A stretch of 64,000 nt of DNA, from positions 62,001 through 126,000 of the forward strand of contig CAVSRJ010000001.1 in NCBI GenBank assembly GCA_963730375.1, read 5' to 3'. The notes under the pieces are model-generated. The model had not been told where the DNA came from, searched no databases, and was given only the letters and a program-made list of their open reading frames with translations. Origin of the DNA: UBA6224 sp963730375. GTDB taxonomy: Bacteria; Patescibacteriota; Saccharimonadia; Saccharimonadales; UBA4665. Each line of letters opens with the position of its first letter. Position 1 is the first letter of the stretch. Shown here one piece after another: positions 1 to 8,964 of the stretch. The translations under genes were made by a program, and so were the position numbers.

Positions 1-89
1 CGCCACTGTAAGTACTGCGAATTTTTAGCTCTTGCAAATCTTGCGTACTGTCGTAGTGCGGGTGTGATGTTTTTTAGATAATTTTTCAT
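1..89 (-). CDS. possible start of a further gene, cut by the window edge
   Basis: An open frame begins with ATG at 89 on the minus strand, one base after the stop codon of the giant surface protein, and runs off the window after 29 codons (beginning MKNYLKNITPALRQYARF). The close spacing suggests the next gene of the same operon. The first residues are basic and amphipathic and match no family I recognise. Only 29 codons are visible, with a poor Shine-Dalgarno match (AAGG), so this could be chance. Confidence 0.3.
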   Translation of the reverse strand, partial: MKNYLKNITPALRQYARFARAKNSQYLQW

Positions 90-90
90 G

Positions 91-3000
91 TTAGAATTTG
101 GCCTTGTAATCGAACTGGAAGGTGCTTAGCTGGGCAAACGCTGAACCGTCACTACTATTGCTAGCAAGGCGGAACTTTATAGTTATTATATCATTCGCCG
201 CAAAACTACATCCATTTCCTGGATCGGTAAGCGATGCCTGTGTCCACGAACCAGTTGTGCTACCTGCTGATGGGAATGAAGAACTGTAGCAGTCGGTTCC
301 GGCGGTGTCAAGAATGTCATATTTTACTGAGTTGCCAGCTGCATCCAAGCGGTAGAAGAGCTTGAACGTATTTGAGCCAGTGACGAAGCCATCGAAATCA
401 CTTGGTAGTTGATATTGCATAACGACCTCATAATCTTCAGTTGCTCCCTGGTCTGTGGTCCAGGCATAGTAATTGTGTCGGCTACTAGAGTCATAATCAC
501 TCGTCATGAATCCGATATGACCATTTCCGCTGGTACCCTGAGAGAATACAGCGCTTGGGAATTCTGGAACTATTTTTATGGTCTTGGTGTGACGGTAGGT
601 GCCAGTGGCAACGTAACCGGAACCGTTCAAGGTGATGGTATTGCCGCCACTGCCGACGACCAAGCTTCCGAAGGTAACATTGCTGGTTGTGTTGATGTCC
701 TGCGGCGTGCTGAGCGTAACAGTGCCCGTGGTTGTATTGACTGAAATCTGGTTGGTTGTGCCCTGGATGGTTACCGCACCGGTTTCGCCGTTCAGGGCGC
801 TGACACCACCGCCACCGGCGCTGCCGGATACGGCACCAACGACGCGCCACCTGTTCGATGAGTTGTCGTAGACCAGTGTTATCGAGGCGTTGGTTGGCAG
901 GGTTAGATCACTGCCAGTACCAGTCAGGATACGGTTGGCGGCTGTCGAGCCAGTGTTCGAGTTCTTGAGGATAGCAGACTGACTGGCTGCGTTCATGATG
1001 GTTAGTATCTGGCCGTCGGTGCCGGCAACGATACCCGTTAATGTCTGGGTGCTAGCCCCTGTTAGTCGGATGAGAGATGTTGTGCTAATTGCAGCATTGT
1101 TGGTCGTTCCGGTTGTACTAAAGTTGGTGCCCTTATTGAACGCGACTGCACCGGTGGAGGTCAACACTCCGTTGATCGTCACACCACCGTTCAGTGTATC
1201 GACAGTTAGTACGGCGTTGCTGCTCGCATCCTGAATCTGGAATGCCGCTACTGAGTCGGTCGAGTTCTGTAGCTTCATGGCACCGGTATCACTCAGCTCT
1301 AGCAGGTTGGTACCACCGCCGCCGAAGTTGTCGGTGCCAGCCGTAGCGATGTTGGCATATATTTCTAGTTCGGCACTGTAGTTTGGACCGTTGTCATCCG
1401 TCCAGGAGTGGCTGCTTAGGTTGGTGTAGAAACTGGAGGTGGCATCGTAGCGAGTATCGCCCGTGTAGGTAATGCCGCCGTCAGCGTCACGCCACCATGA
1501 GGTCCCTCCGTCGGTCGTAACTGCCAGCCAGTATGTGGTGCCGTTCGTAACAGCGAGCGACGAGGTAAGACTAATCGTATTCCAGCCGACGACCCCACCA
1601 TTATATGCGTTACTGTAGGCCAGAGGCGTACCGGTCGGCTTATTAGGCGAACCGCCGTTATCGGCGTATATCGCCACCTTCACTCCGGGCGTACCACTAT
1701 CAATGGAGGCAAGTTTGACCGCAACTGTATTGATGGTACCACTCGTGCTTGCAACAAATGAAGTTGCCTGTCCTTGACCCGCATTGTAGTCTTCCACATT
1801 GTCTGCGTCAGAATCGTTACCCATGATAGTACTACCACCTGCCGAGGTCGCACTAGATATCTTGAACTTGCCATCGCTACCATCGATGCCGGTGTAGAAT
1901 TGCGAGCCACCAGCGTCGTACTCGATACCGGTGTCACCGACACCGTTCTGTTGCAGTCGCAATGGCAACGAGTCGGTAGCACTGTTGTTAAAGCTGACGT
2001 CTAACACGCGCTGTGGATCGGTGTTGCCAATACCCAGGGCATTGCCGCTGCTCTGGAGGGTCAGGGCGTGACTGCTGTTTAGGTTGCCATCACTCAGGGT
2101 GGTGCTGCCGGCGCCGGTGACCACACCGCCCAGGAAGTAGCCCTGGAAGAAGCGATTGCCGAGTGTACTGTAGTCGCTGCTGGTAGCGCCCAGGTTCTGG
2201 ACAGAGGTGTACTTGGTAACCGTCACAGAGGCGTCATACGATACAGCCGGAGATATGTCGTAGCTACCACCACCATTGTCTACGGTGATGCGAGTGACGT
2301 AGTCCTGGCCAGCGTTATCGATGTAGACCACATCGTTGACGTTAAATACATCTGCCGTCGTGGTCAGCGTACTGACATTGGTGCGAGCCGTTGCCTCGGT
2401 AGTACCGGTGGCACCACCAGAAGTACTGTTGGTACCCAGGATGTTGCCGGCAAACGTCTTGTCACCGCCAAAGGTCTGAGCTGTAGTGTTGACGAGGCCG
2501 GCATAGGTAGCATCAGCGGATTGCAGATAGATCGTTGTACCACTGATGGTGGCGCCATTGGCATTGGCGGTACCACCATCGAGAGCACCGACAGTAGTAA
2601 CACCTGAGCCGCCACCCGAGCCAATACAGTCAGTCCACGCACCGTTCTGGTAGCATCGGAATTTGTTGAGGTTGGTGTTGTAGTACATTGCACCGTTGTA
2701 ACCAGTTGGGTCAGTGCCATTGTTGTAACTGTCGAGGATAAAGAGGTTGGCTGTTGCATCGGTTGAATTGCTACCGACCTGGAGGAGGTTAGCACTCGTG
2801 TTCGCGGTAAACAGTGTGGTGCTGGTGCCCTGGATGCTAAAGGCGCTAGTGGAGCCAGTGGTACCCTGGCTAAAGCGGACGTCCTTACCACCAGCGGTCA
2901 TAGCTTGGCCGGCGTAGATGGTAGATGTGCTAGCGTCGTTGATGGTCGTGGCACCGGTGCCGCTAAAGGTGTTACCAGAGAGGTAGGTATTGCTGTCTGT

Positions 3001-6000
3001 GCTTGCGCCAATGCGTATAGCGTACCCCGTACCCGCCGTATCAGTGATTTTGTTGTCGGTTATAGTGGTGTTAGTTGCGTATGTGTTCAGATATATAGCG
3101 TCGTTGGCACCTGAGCCGCCATTGTCATAGAAAATGTTTCCCGTAATCTTGTTATCACTAGAGGGAAGGCCTACAGCACCGTTTAGTTGGATACCGCCCT
3201 GTAGGTTAGCACTAAGATCATTTCCGCTAATAACCGAGCGGGTAGTGACGTATAGGATGATGCCGGGATCAAAACCTGAGCCCGTTGCCGTTACGGAGTT
3301 GGAATGTATGGTCAGATAGTTTGAGTATTGTGCGGCTATACCGCCCTGAGCACTTAAATTAATCTTGTTGTTCGACAGCGTAACGTGATCTGCCTCAACA
3401 GATATGCCATAGGTACTGCTGTTGGCAATCGTGTTAGCATCAACGACAGTGTAATCGCCCTTCATTTGAATGCCGTAGCCGTTGTTGTCTATAGCGTTGC
3501 TAGAGATAGTGTTGTGTTGGCTACTTGCACCATAGCTATAAATACCGGTATCGGTATTATCGGTGATAGTGTTTCCGGTAATAACGCTGTTGACCATATT
3601 CGAGGCATATATACCGATGGTCGAGTTGAGAATCGAGCTGTTCATGATTTTGGTATTTATTGCACCATCGAGCCATATAGCCCTATCCGCCACGTCGGTA
3701 ACCGTAACGTTGTTGACTATAGCGCCCGGCTTTTCCGGACTTGTTGAGTCGTCGCCAATTCCCCACAGGGCTATTCCCGTCATACTTCCACTACTCTGGT
3801 TAGCGGCATTACCGTCTAGCTTCAGGTCTCGGATGGTAACGCCCGTGCCAGTAGATTGGTCAGCGTTTGCGATAAGTTCAATGTTCGCATTAAATGCGTT
3901 CGGCATGGTGATGACCGTGCCGTTACCGACACCACTTAGCATGGTGTTGTTAGGCACGGTGACATCAGCATCAACCGTGTATGTACCCGCCAAGAGGACT
4001 ACTTTCTTGCCGGCTGCAGCTGTTAAGGCCTGGTTAATTTCTACTTGGTCACCGTCGTTAGCTGCTGCGGTGTTACCATTTCCAACATAATCAGCGGCGT
4101 TCTTGTCGGCCTGTGAGGAGTTGCTGGCCGCGACAAGGATAGCATCGCTCTTATCCGCTTGCCATTTACCAAGTGTACTGTTGTAGACCAACAGTTGTTT
4201 GTTGGTGGTGTCATAGGTCATTAGGCCGTCAGTTAGACTACCATAGACACTAATGTTGGCGTAGGTGTCACCAGCTAGTTTCAGGGTTTTACCAGAAGCC
4301 ACCGTAGTGTTCTGGTTGAGGTTGATGCCGCCGGTACCCGCAGTTAGGTTCAGCGTTGTGGCACCGGTCGTGTTACCAATACCAATAGTCTGCGCTACGG
4401 CATTGGCACCGATGTTAATGGTACTCTGGCTCTGCAGGGCAAGTGTGCCAGAACCAGTTTGGATAGTTGCTGCAGTTGCACCAGTAGTGTTACCCACTGT
4501 GATAGTCTGTGCTACGGCGTTAGTACCGATGTTGATCGTTCCCTGGCTTTGGAGAGCCAACGCGCCCGTACCAGACTGAATGGTCGTTGCGGCTGCACCA
4601 GTTGCAGAACCTATTGTTGTGGTGTGGGCGATAGCATTTGCGCCAAAACTACATGCGCCGGTGCCACAGTTTGCCACCACGCTAGTTGCGCCAGTACTGT
4701 TACCTAGGGTAATAGTGTGTGCTACAGCATTTGTGCCTACGTTGATAGCTCCGGTACCAGAACTAATGCTGACACTAGTCGTTCCTGTGCCATTACCAAC
4801 GCTGATAGTCTGGGCGACCGCGTTGGTACCGATGCCCAGCGTACCGCCCTGAGTCTGAATACTGAGGTTACCCGTACCGGCCTGCAGTAGTAAGCTAGAG
4901 GTGGTGTTGGTAGAACCAATGGTGACGCCCTGCACCGCTGCGCCGTTCGCGATTGCGATAGTGTGAGCTGCCGCATTGGTAGCTATATTGACAGTGGCAG
5001 CGTTGGCAGTACCGATCGACAAGGTACCACTGGCGGTTAGGGCATCGACCGCAGGCGTGTACAATTTGGTGCCGATGTAGCCATTGCGCCAGTTGTGTGT
5101 CGAATCACCCAGATCGATGAGGTTGTTATTACCAATACTTGGCAATAGTGATGTGTTGATAGCGACAGCAGAAAGGTTGTCGAGCGCCGTGGTGGCACCT
5201 CCACCACCTCCGCCGCCACAGGTAGTCCAACCGAGTACGCCCGTTCCTGTACTTTCATAGAGACATTGACCGGAGCTCCCAAGGCCAGTTGGGAGGGTAA
5301 GATTGTAACTGGTGCTAGTCGCACCAGATTGGAGACCAACTGTGTTAGTGTTGCTGCTGTTATTGAAGCTTATCTTGCCATTGACAGCGTTGGTACCGGC
5401 ATTGTAGTTACCGAGTTCAATTTGGCCAGAGGTGGTGTTTACGTTCAGGACCGCGACACCGTTGCCGTCTTGTATATTGACGGCCGAGCTAGAGCTGGCT
5501 TGCCTGAAGCGGATGTCTTGGCCATTTGCCGCTACTGCCTGCCCAGAATATACAGTGCCTGTACCGAGGTCAAAGATACTTGTAGCACCCGTACCGTAGA
5601 AGAGATTGGAGGACAAAATATTGTATTGCTGTGACGAATTCGGTATGTAGATAGCGTATCCGGTACCAGCAGTGTCGGTGATGACGTTATTGTTTACGAG
5701 GTTGTAACTACCTGTTAGGTATATGCCGCCATTGTTAGAACTACCACCTGGGTTAGTTATAGTGTTGTTGGAGAGTTCGTTATTGTTATTTGAGCCATTC
5801 ATGTATATAGCATAACCACCCGAATTCACTACTGTATTCCCTGTGATACTGTTGTAGTTACCGCCCACGTTTATACTTATTCCCTTGCTGTCCCCGGTTG
5901 AACTATTTCCTGAGACAGTTGTATAGCTCGCAGCTACATAGATGCCGATGTTCGTGTTACTGACAGTTTTGTTACCGGAGATGATAGCACCATCTGTCAA

Positions 6001-7737
6001 CACAGTGAGACCCTGGGCGTTTGATACAGCGGTATTATTCGTGATGCGCGCGGAGGCACTATTCGAAAGATACAACGCATAATTCTGGTTTGATGCAAAG
6101 TAGTTACTCGTGACAGAGGCATAGTTGACGCCTGTCATGCTAACACCGTATGTTGCGTTGTTGTATACGTATGACCTTGTGATCGTAACGTAGTTGATAT
6201 TACTCATGTACATACCATTGGAACGGAAATTACTGACCGAAACTCCATCGATTAGAATACCCGGTGCGCTGTTGGTTGCACTGGAGCTTAGATTAATACC
6301 TGTCTGCGTTCCAGAACTGTTGTTAGCCCGGTTACCGTCAATTACTAGGTTTCTGATAACCATCCCTGATGCTCCCGTGGCGTTTATGACATTCACGGCC
6401 GCGTTTACAGAGTTAGCTAATTTTAAGACGGTTGCATTATCAGTTCCGGCGAGGATCACATTTGTCCCGATATTTATCGCTCCATCCACGATGTATGTCC
6501 CATCCAGCAGGTAGACGGTACCACCTGAGGCTGGGAGGGCAGCAATTGCAGCGTTTATGGTGGTCTGGGCACTCGTCGTGCTGGTGTTTACAAAGTCAGC
6601 ACTGTCGTAGTTCTGTGAGGCAACAGCCGAGCTGGTACCACCACTTGCACTAGTACCCACTATCTTGGTTGCCGTACTGCGGTCACTTACCCACTTGGTA
6701 CCATTGGACTGGAGAAGTTGGTTCGTGTCAGTGTCGAAGTACAGCATGCCCTTGTTACCGGAGGCGGTTGGACGGTTGGCGGTGGTGTCACCAGCTAGGG
6801 TTAGGGTCTTGCCGGCTGCAACAGTGGTGTCCACACCCAACGTGATGTCACTGGCGCTGACGTCGAAGTAGGCGGTACCAAGGCCTGAGCCATTGCTACC
6901 ACGGACGGTCAGTAAGCTACCACCGGTTGGGGTATCGGCATCCTGGATGTCTACACCACCACGGGTACTGTCTACCTTTATCTCTGGGGTGGTACCGCCA
7001 GTTGATGCGGTGTAGGCGGCCTGAAGCGTGCTTCCGCCTGCCCCACCACAGGTTGTCCAGCCTAGCACACCAGAACCACTGTCGTATAGACAGTCGCCGG
7101 TGCTCAATGTGGTTGGCAATGTCAGAGTGATGTCACTGGACAATGTACCAAACTGTAACGTACCGGTGTATGCTCCCTGTACCTGGTTCAGGGCTTCAGC
7201 CTGCTGCGCCTGGAAGGCGTATGGCACACTGGTGAGTTTGAGTCGTGGATCCATCTGGCCATCCCAGGTAGGGGTGGCAGTCTGGGTCGTACCGCCAATA
7301 TTCATGGTGATATAGAGGTCACTGTCCCAGTTGATGGTACCGGGGAAGCTGGTCTGCGAGCCTAGATTGACCGTCAGATAGCCATTGTGAATACGAACTC
7401 GGTTGTCGTTGCCCGCAGTGACACCGTTACTGTCGTAGTAGGTTTCGCTCCACAGACAGTTCGTATCGGCACCACACCCGGTGTCAGTAGAACCACTGGA
7501 GCTGCTAGCGTCGAATAGATGGAATGAGACGTTGTACAGGCCGTCCGGGGCTATGCCGCCAGTGTTGGATTCTAGTCGAGCTTGGAAGTTCAGGGTATTG
7601 TTGGCGGCATGGACAACATCAGGGGCACGTAAGAAGTTCAGAACCAGGATGCTCACAAATACAGCAAACACCCCCAAGCCTATGGCATTGAGGGCGCTGG
7701 CAAACAGTTCTCGTTTTTGAGGTGTTTGTGTGCGCAT
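91..7737 (-). CDS. giant secreted beta-helix surface protein (2548 aa)
   Basis: Probable cell-surface adhesin or fibre. Residues about 15-40 are a hydrophobic signal or anchor segment. Residues about 45-215 form a module nearly identical in design to the N-terminus of the 1524-aa protein at 14202-18776 (both contain LNFQARLESNTGGIAPDG). Two right-handed parallel beta-helix regions of pectate-lyase/NosD type follow, at about residues 395-730 and 1240-1610, recognisable by Asn/Gly/Thr-rich rungs such as VISGNTITDN. Between them, at about 915-1160, is a run of degenerate 39-aa repeats (NIGTNAVAQTITVGN type). Short stretches like LQSNGTKWVSD resemble phage tail-fibre modules. The last ~150 residues form a beta-rich end domain resembling that of the paralogue. 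No LPXTG motif or C-terminal membrane segment is present, so attachment is probably N-terminal or non-covalent. Substrate and partner are unknown; a role in host contact is inferred from lifestyle, not shown. Confidence 0.85.
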   Translation of the reverse strand: MRTQTPQKRELFASALNAIGLGVFAVFVSILVLNFLRAPDVVHAANNTLNFQARLESNTGGIAPDGLYNVSFHLFDASSSSGSTDTGCGADTNCLWSETYYDSNGVTAGNDNRVRIHNGYLTVNLGSQTSFPGTINWDSDLYITMNIGGTTQTATPTWDGQMDPRLKLTSVPYAFQAQQAEALNQVQGAYTGTLQFGTLSSDITLTLPTTLSTGDCLYDSGSGVLGWTTCGGAGGSTLQAAYTASTGGTTPEIKVDSTRGGVDIQDADTPTGGSLLTVRGSNGSGLGTAYFDVSASDITLGVDTTVAAGKTLTLAGDTTANRPTASGNKGMLYFDTDTNQLLQSNGTKWVSDRSTATKIVGTSASGGTSSAVASQNYDSADFVNTSTTSAQTTINAAIAALPASGGTVYLLDGTYIVDGAINIGTNVILAGTDNATVLKLANSVNAAVNVINATGASGMVIRNLVIDGNRANNSSGTQTGINLSSSATNSAPGILIDGVSVSNFRSNGMYMSNINYVTITRSYVYNNATYGVSMTGVNYASVTSNYFASNQNYALYLSNSASARITNNTAVSNAQGLTVLTDGAIISGNKTVSNTNIGIYVAASYTTVSGNSSTGDSKGISINVGGNYNSITGNTVVNSGGYAIYMNGSNNNNELSNNTITNPGGSSNNGGIYLTGSYNLVNNNVITDTAGTGYAIYIPNSSQQYNILSSNLFYGTGATSIFDLGTGTVYSGQAVAANGQDIRFRQASSSSAVNIQDGNGVAVLNVNTTSGQIELGNYNAGTNAVNGKISFNNSSNTNTVGLQSGATSTSYNLTLPTGLGSSGQCLYESTGTGVLGWTTCGGGGGGGATTALDNLSAVAINTSLLPSIGNNNLIDLGDSTHNWRNGYIGTKLYTPAVDALTASGTLSIGTANAATVNIATNAAAHTIAIANGAAVQGVTIGSTNTTSSLLLQAGTGNLSIQTQGGTLGIGTNAVAQTISVGNGTGTTSVSISSGTGAINVGTNAVAHTITLGNSTGATSVVANCGTGACSFGANAIAHTTTIGSATGAAATTIQSGTGALALQSQGTINIGTNAVAQTITVGNTTGATAATIQTGSGTLALQSQSTINIGANAVAQTIGIGNTTGATTLNLTAGTGGINLNQNTTVASGKTLKLAGDTYANISVYGSLTDGLMTYDTTNKQLLVYNSTLGKWQADKSDAILVAASNSSQADKNAADYVGNGNTAAANDGDQVEINQALTAAAGKKVVLLAGTYTVDADVTVPNNTMLSGVGNGTVITMPNAFNANIELIANADQSTGTGVTIRDLKLDGNAANQSSGSMTGIALWGIGDDSTSPEKPGAIVNNVTVTDVADRAIWLDGAINTKIMNSSILNSTIGIYASNMVNSVITGNTITDNTDTGIYSYGASSQHNTISSNAIDNNGYGIQMKGDYTVVDANTIANSSTYGISVEADHVTLSNNKINLSAQGGIAAQYSNYLTIHSNSVTATGSGFDPGIILYVTTRSVISGNDLSANLQGGIQLNGAVGLPSSDNKITGNIFYDNGGSGANDAIYLNTYATNTTITDNKITDTAGTGYAIRIGASTDSNTYLSGNTFSGTGATTINDASTSTIYAGQAMTAGGKDVRFSQGTTGSTSAFSIQGTSTTLFTANTSANLLQVGSNSTDATANLFILDSYNNGTDPTGYNGAMYYNTNLNKFRCYQNGAWTDCIGSGGGSGVTTVGALDGGTANANGATISGTTIYLQSADATYAGLVNTTAQTFGGDKTFAGNILGTNSTSGGATGTTEATARTNVSTLTTTADVFNVNDVVYIDNAGQDYVTRITVDNGGGSYDISPAVSYDASVTVTKYTSVQNLGATSSDYSTLGNRFFQGYFLGGVVTGAGSTTLSDGNLNSSHALTLQSSGNALGIGNTDPQRVLDVSFNNSATDSLPLRLQQNGVGDTGIEYDAGGSQFYTGIDGSDGKFKISSATSAGGSTIMGNDSDADNVEDYNAGQGQATSFVASTSGTINTVAVKLASIDSGTPGVKVAIYADNGGSPNKPTGTPLAYSNAYNGGVVGWNTISLTSSLAVTNGTTYWLAVTTDGGTSWWRDADGGITYTGDTRYDATSSFYTNLSSHSWTDDNGPNYSAELEIYANIATAGTDNFGGGGTNLLELSDTGAMKLQNSTDSVAAFQIQDASSNAVLTVDTLNGGVTINGVLTSTGAVAFNKGTNFSTTGTTNNAAISTTSLIRLTGASTQTLTGIVAGTDGQILTIMNAASQSAILKNSNTGSTAANRILTGTGSDLTLPTNASITLVYDNSSNRWRVVGAVSGSAGGGGVSALNGETGAVTIQGTTNQISVNTTTGTVTLSTPQDINTTSNVTFGSLVVGSGGNTITLNGSGYVATGTYRHTKTIKIVPEFPSAVFSQGTSGNGHIGFMTSDYDSSSRHNYYAWTTDQGATEDYEVVMQYQLPSDFDGFVTGSNTFKLFYRLDAAGNSVKYDILDTAGTDCYSSSFPSAGSTTGSWTQASLTDPGNGCSFAANDIITIKFRLASNSSDGSAFAQLSTFQFDYKAKF
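4330..4990 (-). repeat. tandem 117-bp coding repeats in the surface protein
   Basis: Within the giant surface gene, units of about 117 bp (39 codons) recur, for instance starting near 4392, 4509 and 4626, each encoding a variant of INIGTNAVAQTITVGNTTGA. Later units are shorter and more diverged. Such coding repeats can expand or contract by recombination and also make assembly unreliable here. Confidence 0.7.
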
Positions 7738-8106
7738 TCGCTCTTTTTGTTATGTTGATTTTTGTATTGATCGAAGGTACTACCGGCCTCTAGGGCTCGA
7801 TTTGATCAATGTTTTCGATGAGGATAGAAAATCCTCATTCCACCATTATTTCGCGCCGTACAGATACAGGCAACACGAAACGAACACAAAATGCATTCGA
7901 AATTTATAGCCCAAAAAAGTAAAAATATCGTATTCAAAACGTTGTTATTAATATTACGTTTTAAAAATTATATCTGTTGATAAACATAATTTTCTAGATT
8001 TATATGTATTTGTTACTACATTTATAGTGTATTTATTACAACTATATCAAATTTCTATAATTGTTATCCACAGCTCTTATGCTTATCTCGTAAGAAAGTT
8101 TCCGTA
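7738..8106. other. AT-rich non-coding region upstream of the giant surface gene
   Basis: This 369-bp gap lies between two minus-strand genes and so holds the promoter region of the 2548-aa gene. It contains a perfect 8-bp inverted repeat (arms 7818-7825 and 7831-7838), a TTGATCAA palindrome near 7802, very AT-rich sequence at 7900-8060, and one consensus DnaA box TTATCCACA at 8064-8072. No credible ORF was seen. Confidence 0.6.
8064..8072 (+). promoter_or_regulatory. consensus DnaA-box sequence
   Basis: The sequence is TTATCCACA, a perfect match to the DnaA-box consensus, 327 bp upstream of the start of the giant surface gene. A single box is weak evidence by itself, but an identical box lies at nearly the same distance (332 bp) from the paralogous gene at 18776. 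Function is unproven. Confidence 0.4.
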
Positions 8107-8952
8107 TTATCGCAGCGACAAGATGTACTGAGACCATTGGACGTTATCCAATGTCGAATCACTACTGATAAACACTAGTAATTTTTGGTATGTGAAGACG
8201 AGTCGTTGCGCCCCTCCCTTCGGTGCCGTTGCCACGTAGACAGTTCCGAATGATGTCTGGAAGGAGTCCGTCGCCCCGATGGAAGCGGCAGCGTTCTGTA
8301 GTGTATCTGGGTTTTTGCGAACCTCTTCCGGGAGTATTTGCTCACTCACCACGATATTAGCATCCTCGTAAGTGTCGTTAAATTTGTAAAGCTGCCGCTG
8401 CGGATCGTACGCAACAGTTGTATCTACCACCGATTTGTCTGACTTCGTGGTATTGGGTTTCACGGGGGTAAATGCTGGGGCTTTTGCACCCTGCGTGTTT
8501 GATTTACCGGTCGAATCATTGCTGTTACCACTGTGCGTGCTACGCCAATACCACCCACCCACCAGCAGTACTCCCACGGCTACCACCACAACTGCTGGTC
8601 GCACGAATTTGCGCCAGTTAAAGCGGATTTTTGGCATATGTAACTGGGGTAGATGAATATTTATAGAGATATTGTCTTGCCTGGCCTCCCCAGTATGCGA
8701 GCTACGAGGCGGCAACGATGTTGTCCGTGGTATTGGCCGCGCAGTAACCCTATCAACAGTTCTAGTAGGCTGTGCCGACTGCCCCGGCCTCCGATACCTG
8801 GCGGCAAGGCTGTTGGGCGTTGCCTGCTGCGACCCCTGGGTGGGTTGCTGCTGCGGTGGCCTGGAATTAGAGTTATCCGAGGTATCGTCGTTCAGCCAAT
8901 CTAGCCAGGCCTTTTGCTGTGATGCATCTTGTTTTCTTTTTCGCTTCATCAT
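8107..8952 (-). CDS. single-pass membrane protein of unknown function (281 aa)
   Basis: I do not recognise this family. The first ~120 residues are charged, Gln/Pro/Arg-rich and probably disordered and cytoplasmic. One transmembrane helix follows at about 121-137 (VVVVAVGVLLVGGWYW), then an outside part with a Ser/Asn/Thr-rich linker and a compact C-terminal domain of about 100 residues. The start is ATG-ATG behind AAGGA. The gene begins 12 bp after the stop codon of the kelch protein, so the two are probably co-transcribed and may act together at the surface. Confidence 0.75.
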   Translation of the reverse strand: MMKRKRKQDASQQKAWLDWLNDDTSDNSNSRPPQQQPTQGSQQATPNSLAARYRRPGQSAQPTRTVDRVTARPIPRTTSLPPRSSHTGEARQDNISINIHLPQLHMPKIRFNWRKFVRPAVVVVAVGVLLVGGWYWRSTHSGNSNDSTGKSNTQGAKAPAFTPVKPNTTKSDKSVVDTTVAYDPQRQLYKFNDTYEDANIVVSEQILPEEVRKNPDTLQNAAASIGATDSFQTSFGTVYVATAPKGGAQRLVFTYQKLLVFISSDSTLDNVQWSQYILSLR

Positions 8953-8964
8953 CCAGTCCTTTGC

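Noticed and set aside
409..7720. Many plus-strand ORFs of 60-175 codons opposite the giant surface gene
   Set aside because: They are shadows caused by the Gly/Thr/Ser-rich repeat coding of the minus strand.
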